IMG/VR virus record: IMGVR_UViG_3300006810_006497
Span: 1 to 64,000 of that record
Strand: one strand, 5' to 3'
Origin: a virus
Length of the DNA: 64,000 bases
Part shown: positions 1 to 9,357 of the stretch, in pieces
How the letters are laid out: every line of letters starts with the position of its first letter
Position numbering within the stretch: position 1 is the first letter of the stretch
The notes under the pieces: generated by a model
Database searches by the model: none
What the model was told of the DNA's origin: nothing
The model's input: only the letters and a program-made list of their open reading frames with translations
Made by a program: the position numbers and the translations under genes

Positions 1-605
1 AAAGCATCGGCGTTATCGCCTACGCCATCCCCATCGCTATCGGCAGACTCCGAAGCATCGTTTGGAAAAGCGTCTGCGTTGTCCCCCACACCGTCCCCGT
101 CGCTATCCGTGGTTTCGCTGGCATCGTTTGGAAAAGCGTCGGCATTGTCCCCTACACCGTCCCCATCGCTATCGGCTGATTCCGACGCATCATTGGGGAA
201 GGCATCAGCGTTGTCCCCTACACCATCGCCGTCCGTATCGGTGGTTTCGGACGCATCGTTTGGAAAAGCGTCTGCGTTATCGCCCACACCGTCGCCGTCG
301 CTATCCGTGGTTTCGGACGCATCGTTAGGGAAGGCATCGGCGTTATCGCCCACGCCGTCGCCGTCGCTATCCGTGGTTTCGGATGGGTCTAAAGGGAAAG
401 CGTCCGAATCGTCGGGAACTCCGTCGCCGTCCGAATCGGGGGGAGGGGGGGGAGGGGGAGGATCACCGCCGCCGCCCCCTGGAATTGTTGGGTCGAAGGG
501 GTCTGGGTCTGACCCATCAGGAACCCCGTCGCCGTCAATATCTGGGTTAAACGGGTCTGGATCCGACTCATCTGGAAGGCCGTCGCCATCTGTATCTGGA
601 GGCAT
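1..605 (-). CDS. Thrombospondin type 3-like Ca-binding repeat protein, probable tail-tip or fibre component (runs off the left end)
   Basis: The protein begins MPPDTDGDGLPDESDPDPF, has a short GGGGGD-polyproline linker near residues 45-58, and then at least six near-identical 22-residue units of the type DSDGDGVGDNADAFPNDA. The DxDGDG loops are classic calcium-binding loops of thrombospondin type 3 repeats. Such repeats are typical of large surface proteins of Marine Group II archaea (family knowledge). No signal peptide is present, which fits a virion part rather than a secreted host-type protein. The ATG overlaps the TAA of the upstream lectin-like gene (TAATG), so the two are coupled and probably form the host-contact end of the tail. 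The C terminus lies outside the window. A structural spacer rather than an adhesin is the main alternative. Confidence 0.8.
   Translation of the reverse strand, partial: MPPDTDGDGLPDESDPDPFNPDIDGDGVPDGSDPDPFDPTIPGGGGGDPPPPPPPPDSDGDGVPDDSDAFPLDPSETTDSDGDGVGDNADAFPNDASETTDSDGDGVGDNADAFPNDASETTDTDGDGVGDNADAFPNDASESADSDGDGVGDNADAFPNDASETTDSDGDGVGDNADAFPNDASESADSDGDGVGDNADA
4..399 (-). repeat. 66-bp tandem repeats encoding 22-residue Ca-binding units
   Basis: Six units start at about 4, 70, 136, 202, 268 and 334, each 66 bp, differing mainly at third codon positions and at an ETT/ESA tail. The array continues past the left edge. The silent differences show the copies are not freshly duplicated, while protein identity is kept. 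Confidence 0.9.
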
Positions 606-2941
606 TAAATCACCGTGTATTTATCGAGAAAGTATCCTTGAACAGCAGTCCTTTCTGCATCAGTCATCGCTTTCTCATAAAGAAGGAACTCTGCCAGAAG
701 TGTGTTTTGAAGGGCATTGTTGGTTGATGTTCCCGTCTTCGTTAAAGGGTTGACAGTTGCCCCTGTGCCAAAGAGGGTCAAAAGGCTGTCTGCGAAGTTG
801 ATTGATCCTGTCAACTTTGCAACGAATGTCGTTCCAAGCGTTGTGCTGATATGTACGGTTGCGTTCGTTGATGCAGCGTCAAAAGTCGCAGAAACCAAAG
901 CAAAAGAATTGATTGGGTCAACCACGCCATTGGTTGAGGTGGTTCCATCATTGACCAATACGAACGAGTTTGTTGCATCGGTTGCACCGAAGAAAGTCTT
1001 GGGCGTCGAGTTGTTTTGTCCGATCAAGTTGGTTGTGTAAGACGCCGACAAAACAGGACTCATAAACCAAAATGCGGTAAAAGAATCCCCCGTGTGAGTC
1101 AACTGTCTTGATTCACCATCAGCGGTTCCAATGTTCATCAATGCGCCGTTTGCCGAAGTGATCCTCAACGCAGGTTTTGAGTTGAATGAGCCGCTGGCTG
1201 CGACATATTGCCATGTTCCAATCGTGTAAAACGAGAAGTCATTGCCGCTTTGATCGGGAACATGGGTAATGGTGTCGCCATCGGATACCCCTGTCAAACC
1301 ACCTGCGTTAAGCCAAACGAGAAGGTCGCTCTTTGGAGGGTCAGGGTCTGGGTTGATGCTCGTGGACGCAGGGGTTCCCGTGGTAATGCGACTTTGAATT
1401 GAGGTGAAATAGGCCACGTTGTTGTTTGCCGTGAGATCTCGAAAGCGTTGTCCCTGCGTGAATGTTGCTCGTGTGAAAGCATCTCTTTGTCGTGTTTTTT
1501 GACCCAATACGGCAGATGAAACCTCCGTATTTCCTGGGTCGATGGTCAAGTCAGCGTTGCCCAAAGTCAACCAAACAGGGGTTCCGTCAGCATGATCGAA
1601 AAGCAAACCTTGGCCCTTCGGATGATTCTCAACGGTTGCAGAGGTGGTGGCATCATTCTGCAAATGAACCGACTGGCACACAACTCTGTCGTTGGCGAAG
1701 TCGAGGGAGATGATTCGCACCCGCTCAATGGGGTTTGTCATCGGATCCAAATTGGATTCAACACCTGTCGCAACGGTGTTCCCGCTCGTGAGATCAACGA
1801 GGCGACCGCTGGCCGTCATGGTCATGCCAGTCATTGGGTGAGTCCCCGATTGGTTGATGACTGCATTCAATGATGATTGCTTAATTCGGTCGGATGCCAA
1901 GTAGTCCAACGATCCAGTCGTTGACCCGTAGGACGATGCGTTGACATTCAGCGTGGATGAATGCCACGTTTGTTTCTTGATGTCTTTCAACTCCAAACCT
2001 GTGATATACGCAGCCAAACGTTCGAGGGCCGTGTAAGTATCATCGTTGCCAGACGAATGTTCGGGCCTATCGTACACTTTGAAGTAGCCGTAGTCGTTGA
2101 TGTTTTGAAAGTCGTACCCAAGCATGACCAAAGGAACATCAAGGCGGTCGGTGTAGTCGGCGGAGTCCCTTCCTTGAGAGGCTGACATTTCATTTCGATT
2201 GTTGAAGAAACGAATGTTGGGAACCTCAATTTGGTCATTGAAGTCCCAAAGGCCAATGGTTTGATCTTGCACCATCAACGGCTCAACTACAGGCTCAACG
2301 ATGCCATTTGAGATCCGAACGCTCTCGATCAAGCCACGGTATTCCCCTCCTCGACCACCGATGAAAAGGTCGGATGAAACATTGTCGAGGATCCGTGATT
2401 TGACCAAGTTAAGTGAGGCAACGAGATTGCCATTGACATAGAGGTGCATCTCATCACCCGTGAATTGAGCGCATATCATCATCAAAGGTTGCGCTCCCTC
2501 CGACAGGTCGTCGGGCTTATGCTCGCCCCCCGCATATGTTCCTGAGTGAGATTCAGCCAAGACGTTGATGTTGAACGATGTCGCCACGGTAAAGACTCGT
2601 CCAATGCAATGAATGCTGAACTCGATTGGTGCTTCTTTGAAAGGGTCGCCAACCTTCAACTCGAAACAGTTGGGCTTTGAAACGACAGTCCCTCCATAAT
2701 TTGGGACAATGAATGCCTCTATGGTGAATGGCCCTGTGATGTTGTTCAATGGGTTGCTTTCCCTTGGATAGTGGATCCGACCGATCTTAGTCGCATGGCT
2801 CTTGGTGGTTGCCGTGGTTCCAGCATACGCTGGACGCAACAAATTGACCCCGCTCTCCTTGTATTGTCCTGTCGGAACAACGATGCCATCCGTGAAGCCG
2901 TTGAAACGGATAGCCTTGCTTCGGATGGTGTGAACGCCCAT
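605..2941 (-). CDS. Tail fibre or adhesin with two LamG/concanavalin A-like lectin domains
   Basis: This protein has 778 residues. Residues about 50-235 read as a LamG/ConA-like beta sandwich (GPFTIEAFIVPNYGG, then MHLYVNGNLVASLNL, then GLIESVRISNGIV). The C-terminal 220 residues are a second one (LLVWLNAGGLTGVSDGD, VPDQSGNDFSF, then the closing LLAEFLLYEKAMTDAER). These folds commonly bind glycans on phage fibres and surface proteins. I chose the ATG at 2941 because GTGATCCC sits directly before it; an in-frame TTG lies 15 bases upstream. The gene follows the tail-tip protein and precedes the Ca-repeat protein, the usual place of receptor-binding proteins. The glycan target cannot be predicted. 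Confidence 0.75.
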   Translation of the reverse strand: MGVHTIRSKAIRFNGFTDGIVVPTGQYKESGVNLLRPAYAGTTATTKSHATKIGRIHYPRESNPLNNITGPFTIEAFIVPNYGGTVVSKPNCFELKVGDPFKEAPIEFSIHCIGRVFTVATSFNINVLAESHSGTYAGGEHKPDDLSEGAQPLMMICAQFTGDEMHLYVNGNLVASLNLVKSRILDNVSSDLFIGGRGGEYRGLIESVRISNGIVEPVVEPLMVQDQTIGLWDFNDQIEVPNIRFFNNRNEMSASQGRDSADYTDRLDVPLVMLGYDFQNINDYGYFKVYDRPEHSSGNDDTYTALERLAAYITGLELKDIKKQTWHSSTLNVNASSYGSTTGSLDYLASDRIKQSSLNAVINQSGTHPMTGMTMTASGRLVDLTSGNTVATGVESNLDPMTNPIERVRIISLDFANDRVVCQSVHLQNDATTSATVENHPKGQGLLFDHADGTPVWLTLGNADLTIDPGNTEVSSAVLGQKTRQRDAFTRATFTQGQRFRDLTANNNVAYFTSIQSRITTGTPASTSINPDPDPPKSDLLVWLNAGGLTGVSDGDTITHVPDQSGNDFSFYTIGTWQYVAASGSFNSKPALRITSANGALMNIGTADGESRQLTHTGDSFTAFWFMSPVLSASYTTNLIGQNNSTPKTFFGATDATNSFVLVNDGTTSTNGVVDPINSFALVSATFDAASTNATVHISTTLGTTFVAKLTGSINFADSLLTLFGTGATVNPLTKTGTSTNNALQNTLLAEFLLYEKAMTDAERTAVQGYFLDKYTVI

Positions 2942-2945
2942 GGGA

Positions 2946-4196
2946 TCACAACCCAATGAGTTGTTCGACTGGGAGCATCGTCAACGAATATGTCCAAACA
3001 GAATCCCCTGCCTCATAGCCTGGGTCAAATGTGCTGACAATTGCAGGGATGGCAATTCCTTGGTTTGTGAAGGGGTTCGGTCGTGATTTCTTGTTGTTGA
3101 CGGTTTCATACGGATCGAAGACCTCCGTGTTAGACTCAGCAGATGCGTCAGTCCCTGGGCCAGCAGGGATCAAGAATTGACGCAACTCTCGACCACCAGA
3201 GGTGGACGAGGCGAGGGACTCATACGGAATGCGGATGCCAACGATGTATTTCTTCACGGCTTTCGACTCTCCAATGTTCAAGAACTGAGCAGAGTCAACC
3301 GATGCAATTGAACTTGGCAACTCAATCATTGAGCCTGTGAGGGTTTGAGGGCTGATGAGTCCACCGCCTACGCTTGGGTTTGTGATCATGTTCAGCAGGT
3401 CTTGCAACTTGTCCCCACGGGTCTGCTTGACATCATTGACTCCGCCCTGCATATCAGACACGAAGAATTGCTTCGTCCATGCAATTGACGAGGATGTGGT
3501 GGATTTCTCCACGATCACCGTTGAGTCCCCCGAACTGCCCGTGGCATCGTTTGAGATTTCAATCAATTCGTTGGTGTAGGTTCCCTCGCTTGCGTTTTGG
3601 GCGAAATACGAGATTGCGGCGGCTTGACCTGTCTTGGCCGACACCGTGCATTCGGTGGTGAAGTTGACGGTTGATCCGTCCACTTTGATGCTGGCTCCGT
3701 TCAGCGCAGATTGAATTGCGGTTGATAGGGTATTGGTGTTGGTGGTCGAGGAGATGTCGGCATAGATGATGCTCGTGGTGTCAACCACGTTAGTTGCGCT
3801 TCCATCCTTCAAATACAATTGGGTCTTTTCACCCAATCCAGCATCGATTTGCCCCTTGGTACGGAATGTGATGGTGGCCCCATCGACCTCTGCAATGATG
3901 TCGCTCCAGATCGAGGAGATGGCTCCGCAGAATGATGTAGCCCCCGCCGAACCAAACGAAAGGGAGAGGTCAAGGCTCATCTTTGATGACACACCAGGTA
4001 TAGGGGTTTCATCATCTGCGATGACACCATCAACGGTGATTGATACGCTTGGTTGATTGAGATCCAAGGCTGCACGGGTTGCGAGCAGAGGGATTGGATA
4101 TGGCCCCGTGATGGTTCGTTGCACCGAGATCCCAATGTTGGTGGCTTCCAACTCAACAACCCCTCCATCTCGACGGATTAACTGAATCTTTGGCAT
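2946..4196 (-). CDS. Probable tail tip or baseplate protein downstream of the tape measure
   Basis: This 416-residue beta-rich protein has no motif I recognise with certainty. The N terminus (MPKIQLIRRDGGVVELEATNI) and the closing segment (FDPGYEAGDSVWTYSLTMLP) resemble distal-tail proteins in character. The middle is Ser/Thr/Ala-rich, as in tail proteins with inserted immunoglobulin-like or lectin-like domains. The ATG overlaps the tape measure stop (TGATG). Directly after a tape measure gene one expects distal tail or tail-associated proteins, so the call rests mainly on order. Confidence 0.5.
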   Translation of the reverse strand: MPKIQLIRRDGGVVELEATNIGISVQRTITGPYPIPLLATRAALDLNQPSVSITVDGVIADDETPIPGVSSKMSLDLSLSFGSAGATSFCGAISSIWSDIIAEVDGATITFRTKGQIDAGLGEKTQLYLKDGSATNVVDTTSIIYADISSTTNTNTLSTAIQSALNGASIKVDGSTVNFTTECTVSAKTGQAAAISYFAQNASEGTYTNELIEISNDATGSSGDSTVIVEKSTTSSSIAWTKQFFVSDMQGGVNDVKQTRGDKLQDLLNMITNPSVGGGLISPQTLTGSMIELPSSIASVDSAQFLNIGESKAVKKYIVGIRIPYESLASSTSGGRELRQFLIPAGPGTDASAESNTEVFDPYETVNNKKSRPNPFTNQGIAIPAIVSTFDPGYEAGDSVWTYSLTMLPVEQLIGL

Positions 4197-5578
4197 CAAA
4201 TCACCCCTCTGGTGTAGCCGTTGCCCCTTGAACGGGTTCGCATAACCTTGCTCACTTCATCGCTCACGGCCTTGGCGATCTCCTTAGCGTTGCCGCCACC
4301 GCTGACGTTGATTGTGATGTTGGTTTGGCCTCCGCCGCCTCCAATGTCGCCTTTGATCGAAACAGGGATGGTTCGGCCATCAGGGAGAGGCACGACTGCC
4401 TCAGTCCCGTGCAGAGCAACTGGGTAGCCGCTTGTTGGCCCAGAGGCAACGCCACCATCGCTGAAACCGAGCATATCGGCAGCACCGCCCAAAAGACCTC
4501 CACCAATGTCCAATACCTTCGACGCCCCGTCGAGGATGAATGTGATAACTTCGAGAACAGGGTCAAGGAATGCCATGATGCTATCGCTTGCACCGCTGAA
4601 ATAAGTCGTAAGACTCGTGAGCATTGACACCGCCCCCTCCAAAATCAAGCCGAGAATCCCTGTGATGATGCGAACAATTGGGTTTAGGAAGTCAAACACA
4701 GCCTTGACGAAACGAACCAAAGGCGGGCCAATGACCCCCCAAATCCGAATGAAAAGGGCAATTGCTTGAGCAGCCAAGATCACAATAAGTCCCCAAATCG
4801 TAAAGAAGGTTTCAATCAATTTGACGAAGAACTCCATCAAGCCGCTGCTAAACAACCAGCCGATCACATAGTCAAAGGCAGACTGAATGCCGTTCAACAC
4901 ATCATCCATGGTGGCTCCTGTTGAAGTGATCGCATCCACGATGATGTTGTATCCAACAGCGAATGCCCCTAAGAACATCGCAACCGCACCCATAATTCGT
5001 TCAAGCATCCCTGCCTCATTCATCTTAGCAACGATTTTACCGATGCTTTCAATGACAATTGCAATCACGCTTAGGTACACGATAACAATGTTCCCTAATG
5101 CATCCAATATAGACTGCAAAGCGGGCATGACCACCGCAGAAATTGCCCCCCAATCGGTTGCTCCAACAACAGCCACCAACGCAGAAAAACCGTCCATTAG
5201 CGATGAAAGAATCCGTTTTGCCGCATCGATCACCCCACCCAATACCTCAAAATTAGCAGAACCCTCTCCCGCTTGAGTTGCGAGCAAATACATGGCTGCG
5301 CCTACCGCAGCAAAGACTCCCAAGATCAAGATCATGGCGGAGTTGATCATACGGAACGCTTTGAGCATAGCACCCAATGGCCCCATTGCGGTTTCGACAG
5401 CCTCTCCAGCCTCTTCGGTCTTCTCGGAGAATGTCCCCATCACCTCGCCAACGGTGTCAAAGTTGTTCTTGACGTTGACGAACAGATCCAAGAAGGGGCC
5501 AAACATCTTGTGCAGAGCCTTGTATTGAATGTTAAGGAGGTTGGCTGACTTGGTGTTTTTCTTGTTGAGCGTGTTCAT
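4196..5578 (-). CDS. Tail tape measure protein (short)
   Basis: This 460-residue protein has a long hydrophobic central region with repeated helical stretches. Its C terminus is typical of tape measure proteins: FSDGGVASGPTSGYPVALHG, TEAVVPLPDGRTIPV, then a TNITINVSGGG segment. In siphoviruses tape length sets tail length, so about 460 residues imply a short tail. It follows two small genes in the position of tail assembly chaperones. The first in-frame ATG leaves a 40-base gap in an otherwise overlapping operon. Coding-like codons without a stop continue upstream to an ATT that overlaps the previous stop, so a non-ATG start adding about 15 residues is possible. Confidence 0.85.
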   Translation of the reverse strand: MNTLNKKNTKSANLLNIQYKALHKMFGPFLDLFVNVKNNFDTVGEVMGTFSEKTEEAGEAVETAMGPLGAMLKAFRMINSAMILILGVFAAVGAAMYLLATQAGEGSANFEVLGGVIDAAKRILSSLMDGFSALVAVVGATDWGAISAVVMPALQSILDALGNIVIVYLSVIAIVIESIGKIVAKMNEAGMLERIMGAVAMFLGAFAVGYNIIVDAITSTGATMDDVLNGIQSAFDYVIGWLFSSGLMEFFVKLIETFFTIWGLIVILAAQAIALFIRIWGVIGPPLVRFVKAVFDFLNPIVRIITGILGLILEGAVSMLTSLTTYFSGASDSIMAFLDPVLEVITFILDGASKVLDIGGGLLGGAADMLGFSDGGVASGPTSGYPVALHGTEAVVPLPDGRTIPVSIKGDIGGGGGQTNITINVSGGGNAKEIAKAVSDEVSKVMRTRSRGNGYTRGVI

Positions 5579-5618
5579 CTTTGCAAGCGAGGAAACATAG
5601 TCGTCGAGTTGTCCGATT

Positions 5619-5984
5619 TCAATCCCCCCTCATCTGCTGATTATGCCTCTCAAAAAAGTCGCCCAGAGCGGCTCCATCGCTTGTTGTGCGTAGTGGTTGC
5701 CCCTTATTGCCTCTTCCGTGCTTCATTTGCCTTTCAGCCTGTTTCTTCATGCGCTCAAGCATCTCCGCCTTTTTGTCGCTGGCGGCACGGACAATCATGT
5801 AGTCGAGAAGAACCCTGTCGGGCGGCTGATCGTCCCAAAAGTGAGGGGGGCAATGAAAGTGAGTCCCAAGTGCGAATGTGATGGCTTGGTACGATAGGAT
5901 CGTCGTTTGCGTTATGTCCAGATCAGGACGTTCGCTTTCGTCGGCTTCTTCATCGAGGAACGCGACCAATTCCTCGTACCTCAC
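5619..5984 (-). CDS. Putative tail assembly chaperone (downstream partner)
   Basis: This 121-residue protein has an acidic N terminus (MRYEELVAFLDEEADESERP) and a basic C-terminal helix (KKAEMLERMKKQAERQMKHG). It starts at a GTG overlapping the preceding TGA (GTGA) and sits immediately before the tape measure gene. Two small genes in that position are the usual tail chaperone pair. Here they are separate overlapping genes, and I found no clear slippery frameshift site. The function is inferred from order and size. Confidence 0.5.
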   Translation of the reverse strand: MRYEELVAFLDEEADESERPDLDITQTTILSYQAITFALGTHFHCPPHFWDDQPPDRVLLDYMIVRAASDKKAEMLERMKKQAERQMKHGRGNKGQPLRTTSDGAALGDFFERHNQQMRGD

Positions 5985-6337
5985 TCCAAAGGGGAGATGC
6001 CACCTGCAAATTGCCCAATGATCTCATTGAGATCGGGGAGAACCGTTCGGATGACATTTCCCACATCGGGGTGGAGGTTGAGGAGATCCTTCTTTGAAAG
6101 TGCTGGCTCAGTTTCGACGACGCAGTTGGTCAGAACATAACGCCAATACCCGCCCAAATCAATATCAGGTGCAACAGAGCCATCATCAGTAGTCTTGAAA
6201 GAAACGAATCGGGACATGGCGTCCTGTTGCTCAACCCATGAGAGGGGCTTGACATGAACAATCAACTCCCCCATTGGGGTTTCGAGAACGTGTCGTGTTG
6301 GGGTGTTGCTGAGGATGAAAGCATCACGCTTCGGCAT
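5981..6337 (-). CDS. Putative tail assembly chaperone (upstream partner)
   Basis: This 118-residue protein reads MGELIVHVKPLSWVEQQDAM, then GYWRYVLTNCVV, then DLLNLHPDVGNVIRTVLPDLN. That pattern (a beta start, then a helix-rich region ending near I-G-Q) resembles tail assembly chaperones. It overlaps the SAP-domain gene by 14 bases and the next gene by 4. The call rests on position before the tape measure and on general resemblance. Confidence 0.5.
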   Translation of the reverse strand: MPKRDAFILSNTPTRHVLETPMGELIVHVKPLSWVEQQDAMSRFVSFKTTDDGSVAPDIDLGGYWRYVLTNCVVETEPALSKKDLLNLHPDVGNVIRTVLPDLNEIIGQFAGGISPLE

Positions 6338-6689
6338 CTTCGCTCACCTCTTCGCCCTCGGTTTCAACGACTTCGCCTTCTGCATCGCTCTTGAGAAGCC
6401 GAAGGATCAGGTCGCTCTTGTTGCCGTAGTTGGGCAGACCCCGCTGCTCCAAAAGCACACGGAGTTCGGTGTTGGTCATGCCGTCATATTCCGACGACTG
6501 TGAGGTGATGACTTCCTCAACGGCTTGTTGCAAAGGCTCGCCGTCTTCGCCCACATAGGTTGGGAGGTTGACGAACACCTTCACGTTATCAGCCGAGAGG
6601 CCAACGCTGTGTTCAACTTCTGTTCCCGTGATCGACCAGTCAACTGGCACACGTTGTCCGTTCACAATGACAAATCCAACAATTCTCAT
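6324..6689 (-). CDS. Small protein with C-terminal SAP domain
   Basis: This protein has 121 residues. Residues about 68-104 (MTNTELRVLLEQRGLPNYGN then KSDLILRLL) match a SAP helix-loop-helix, a fold often used for DNA binding. The N-terminal half is a small beta domain with a VNLPTYVGEDGEP segment and the C terminus is acidic. It lies between the tail tube and the tail chaperones. A second SAP-like protein lies at 12479. The SAP call is good, the role in the tail module is unknown. Confidence 0.6.
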   Translation of the reverse strand: MRIVGFVIVNGQRVPVDWSITGTEVEHSVGLSADNVKVFVNLPTYVGEDGEPLQQAVEEVITSQSSEYDGMTNTELRVLLEQRGLPNYGNKSDLILRLLKSDAEGEVVETEGEEVSEDAEA

Positions 6690-6728
6690 GGTTATCCCTA
6701 TCCGTTTTTTGGTCTTAAAGACTCACCA

Positions 6729-8909
6729 TCAAAGGGTGAAATATGGAGAGTTTTCCTCAACCTTCAAGTGGCGAACCAACAAATCGACCTCAACAACGAC
6801 TGCGCCTTTGTCATCAGGAACCTGGTGATCTGCCTTGACGATGGTGTAGTCCTCCAAGGTGATAGTAGCCGATTCACGAGTTGCGTTCGTACCTCGCTTC
6901 TTCAATCGCAACACGATGTCGTTGGTGTTGACATGGTGCTTTCGAGTGCGAACCTGTTCCCACAGCCTGTCGTCTTCAACGATAGCAGAGAAGCGGAAGG
7001 TGTAGGCTCGCTTCGATTCGGTGATCTCAAGAGGGGCTTGGGTGTTGCCAACCTGCACTTGATCGGAATCGGCTTGAACGCCTTCGTATCCTCGGATGTA
7101 GTGGCGGGCTTGGTTGCCGTTGGTGATTTGGAACTCGAACTGCGTACCGCGCAGCACAGGCGCACCAAACACCTCAATGGAGATGTCTTGGAAGAGGTAT
7201 GGCTTCTCGCCGTCCACGGCGATGCCAGATACCTTACGGTTGGCGGCGGTGTTTGCCGTGTCCTCAAACATACGGTGAGGCGACATCACGCCAGCCGTGT
7301 CCGTGTAGTGTCGAGTTGCCTCGTAGGACAGATCCATTTTCAACTCGCCTTCGGTGTTGGCGTTGATCGTAGCAGACTCAACCTTGCATCCGTTGTAAAG
7401 GCGAAGCAGTTGACCATCACCAGGAGAGGCGTCGGTTCGACGGAACGACTGCTCGATCATGAAGGTGGGTAGGCGAGTTGCGCCGAACATTGTGTGGGTG
7501 ATGCCGTTCTGCAACTCTTTTGAGGACGACACGATGTTGGGGCTTCCTCGCTTGCCATCGGAAAGGTAAGTCAGTCGCTCAACGCCACATGAATCGATTG
7601 CGTGTGCGAATTGGAATGGCTCCTCAACATAGAGGTATGCGCCGCTGATTCCAATGACTCGACGGATCTCGTGCTTAAACACGGTCGGCAAAGTTGCATC
7701 TGCGCCAGGGATTGAGAAGGTATCCTTGTCAACGATGGAGATGTATTCGCCCACGGTGAACAAAGCCGCATTGGTCGCCCCAATGTCCACCCGCATATCG
7801 CCAATCGAAACGGCGGCGACGATCTTAGGAAGCAAAGCAACAACGCCGCCCGCTCTCGCATCAGCGAGTGCGCCTGTGGTGATGTCCAAACAACCCGAAA
7901 GAACGGTCGTTGCCGCACCCGTGTACGAGCCATATTTGATGTCGTTGTCATTGGCGTTCTTTGCCACTTTGAAGATGCCTCCATCACCGAGCGTACCCGT
8001 GAGGTGAATGGTATCAAAGTTGGCTCCAAGGGTGATTGAGGTGTCCGTTGCATGGGTTGCTGAGGTCAATCCGATTAACACTTCGTCATCGACGAGGCCA
8101 GCAGCAATGCCAGTCATCGTTGTTCCAGAAATAGCGGTGATAGCGTCTTGATCAGCAGTAGCCAAGCCCACGCCTTGAGCAGCACATCCAACCAAAGCCC
8201 CTGCCGCATCTTTGAGATGCAGGGGCCGTGCTGTGCGGATGGTGTCAGCGGCAGATGCGCTCGACAACTCACCAGTTGTGGAGATGGAACTAACGCCACC
8301 AAGGGCGTATTTGAGCCATCGGAGTGAGTGAGCGTTGAGCGACATGGAACCGCCAGCGAGCGTTTCTTTACCGCTGGTGAGGAGGTTCACATCTCGACCC
8401 ATGCCAATGACGTGCTGTTGGCGAACGTCAATCTCAGGTTCAGGGAGGCTGAACGAATCGAGGAGTCCAAAGAATTGGTCTGTTCGGACTCGCTGCGAAG
8501 CGTCAGTCATGCCGCTATCAAAGGTTGGGCATTGAATGGGGTGGATCGTGAGGATGTCAGCGACTCCAGCATTCCCCGCGCTTGAAACCAAAGCAGGTTG
8601 AACCGTGATGGTGTTGCTGGTCGTGTCGTTGCCGATGATGTAGTAAGAGCGTCGAGATGATGCATAGTCATCGGAGCCAAAATCGGTTCCTCCGCTGATG
8701 GTTAGCACACAGCCCACCAATGCGTTATCAGGGAGCAAAAGGGTGGTTGACTGCCAAACAGCGGTGCTGCCGATTGTGATCAACGAGGTGTTGCCCGTGG
8801 ATGAGGTCAAGGCCCAACCAGTTGCATCACCCGTGCCGTCCAGCACCAGTCCCGTTTCTTTACCCCATGACACTTCTGCGATGTCGCCCTTGAATACCGT
8901 GTTCACCAT
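6729..8909 (-). CDS. Major tail tube protein, enlarged
   Basis: This protein has 726 residues. Its second half carries tail-tube features: PTFMIEQSFRRTDASPGDGQ, then LRLYNGCKVESATINANTEG, a YEATRHY strand, and a later FEFQITNGNQARHYIRGYEG segment, as in TTP-fold tubes. Ordinary tube proteins have 150-350 residues; here the first part adds beta-rich, Gly/Ser/Thr-rich sequence, probably domains decorating the outside of the tail. It lies between a terminator-like gene and the chaperones. I see no sheath or baseplate wedge genes, so the tail is probably of the siphovirus type. Confidence 0.7.
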   Translation of the reverse strand: MVNTVFKGDIAEVSWGKETGLVLDGTGDATGWALTSSTGNTSLITIGSTAVWQSTTLLLPDNALVGCVLTISGGTDFGSDDYASSRRSYYIIGNDTTSNTITVQPALVSSAGNAGVADILTIHPIQCPTFDSGMTDASQRVRTDQFFGLLDSFSLPEPEIDVRQQHVIGMGRDVNLLTSGKETLAGGSMSLNAHSLRWLKYALGGVSSISTTGELSSASAADTIRTARPLHLKDAAGALVGCAAQGVGLATADQDAITAISGTTMTGIAAGLVDDEVLIGLTSATHATDTSITLGANFDTIHLTGTLGDGGIFKVAKNANDNDIKYGSYTGAATTVLSGCLDITTGALADARAGGVVALLPKIVAAVSIGDMRVDIGATNAALFTVGEYISIVDKDTFSIPGADATLPTVFKHEIRRVIGISGAYLYVEEPFQFAHAIDSCGVERLTYLSDGKRGSPNIVSSSKELQNGITHTMFGATRLPTFMIEQSFRRTDASPGDGQLLRLYNGCKVESATINANTEGELKMDLSYEATRHYTDTAGVMSPHRMFEDTANTAANRKVSGIAVDGEKPYLFQDISIEVFGAPVLRGTQFEFQITNGNQARHYIRGYEGVQADSDQVQVGNTQAPLEITESKRAYTFRFSAIVEDDRLWEQVRTRKHHVNTNDIVLRLKKRGTNATRESATITLEDYTIVKADHQVPDDKGAVVVEVDLLVRHLKVEENSPYFTL

Positions 8910-8919
8910 TTATCTCGCC

Positions 8920-9357
8920 TCATGTGATTGTTTCCAGAACTTCGCTGAATGTGATGACTTCCGCTTGGAGTGTGTATCGGAAAAGCCCCTTGCTACGATC
9001 CGACAAGTCGGTTCTCGTCTTGAAGATTATCCTGTCAAAATCGTTCTCATTGCCCTTTCGGAACTTATGGATGATACGCCGAGCCTCATCTCGCAACTTG
9101 CTGAGTCGATCACGGCCTTTGGATGTGCGGATGTCGATGGTGAGGTTGACGTGAACATTCACGAAGTCAAAGAGCAACTCTGGCTGTGCTTCGTTGTGAG
9201 CCGTTTCAAAAATACGGATGACGTCTTGGTCTTGAAGACGGGTACGCTTTCCCTCTCCTCGATCAAGAACGGCGATGTCCTCAATCGATGGCTTAGGCGA
9301 TAGATTCCAGTTGGCGTTGAGAAGATCTCGAACGGCGAGGATTGCATCTTTTGCCAT
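8920..9357 (-). CDS. Probable tail terminator or tail completion protein
   Basis: This protein has 145 residues. The layout (N-terminal helix AILAVRDLLNANW, then strands with FVNVHVNLTIDIRTS, helix RDRLSKLRDEARRIIHKFRK, then FRYTLQAEVITFSEVLE) resembles tail terminator proteins that cap the tail tube. It precedes the tail tube gene in transcription order, the usual place. The ATG overlaps the upstream stop (TGATG). Confidence 0.6.
   Translation of the reverse strand: MAKDAILAVRDLLNANWNLSPKPSIEDIAVLDRGEGKRTRLQDQDVIRIFETAHNEAQPELLFDFVNVHVNLTIDIRTSKGRDRLSKLRDEARRIIHKFRKGNENDFDRIIFKTRTDLSDRSKGLFRYTLQAEVITFSEVLETIT

Noticed and set aside
62-753. Plus-strand open frames over the tandem repeats at the left end
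   Set aside because: They are antisense to the Ca-repeat gene; Ser/Pro and Arg/His strings come from the repeat composition.
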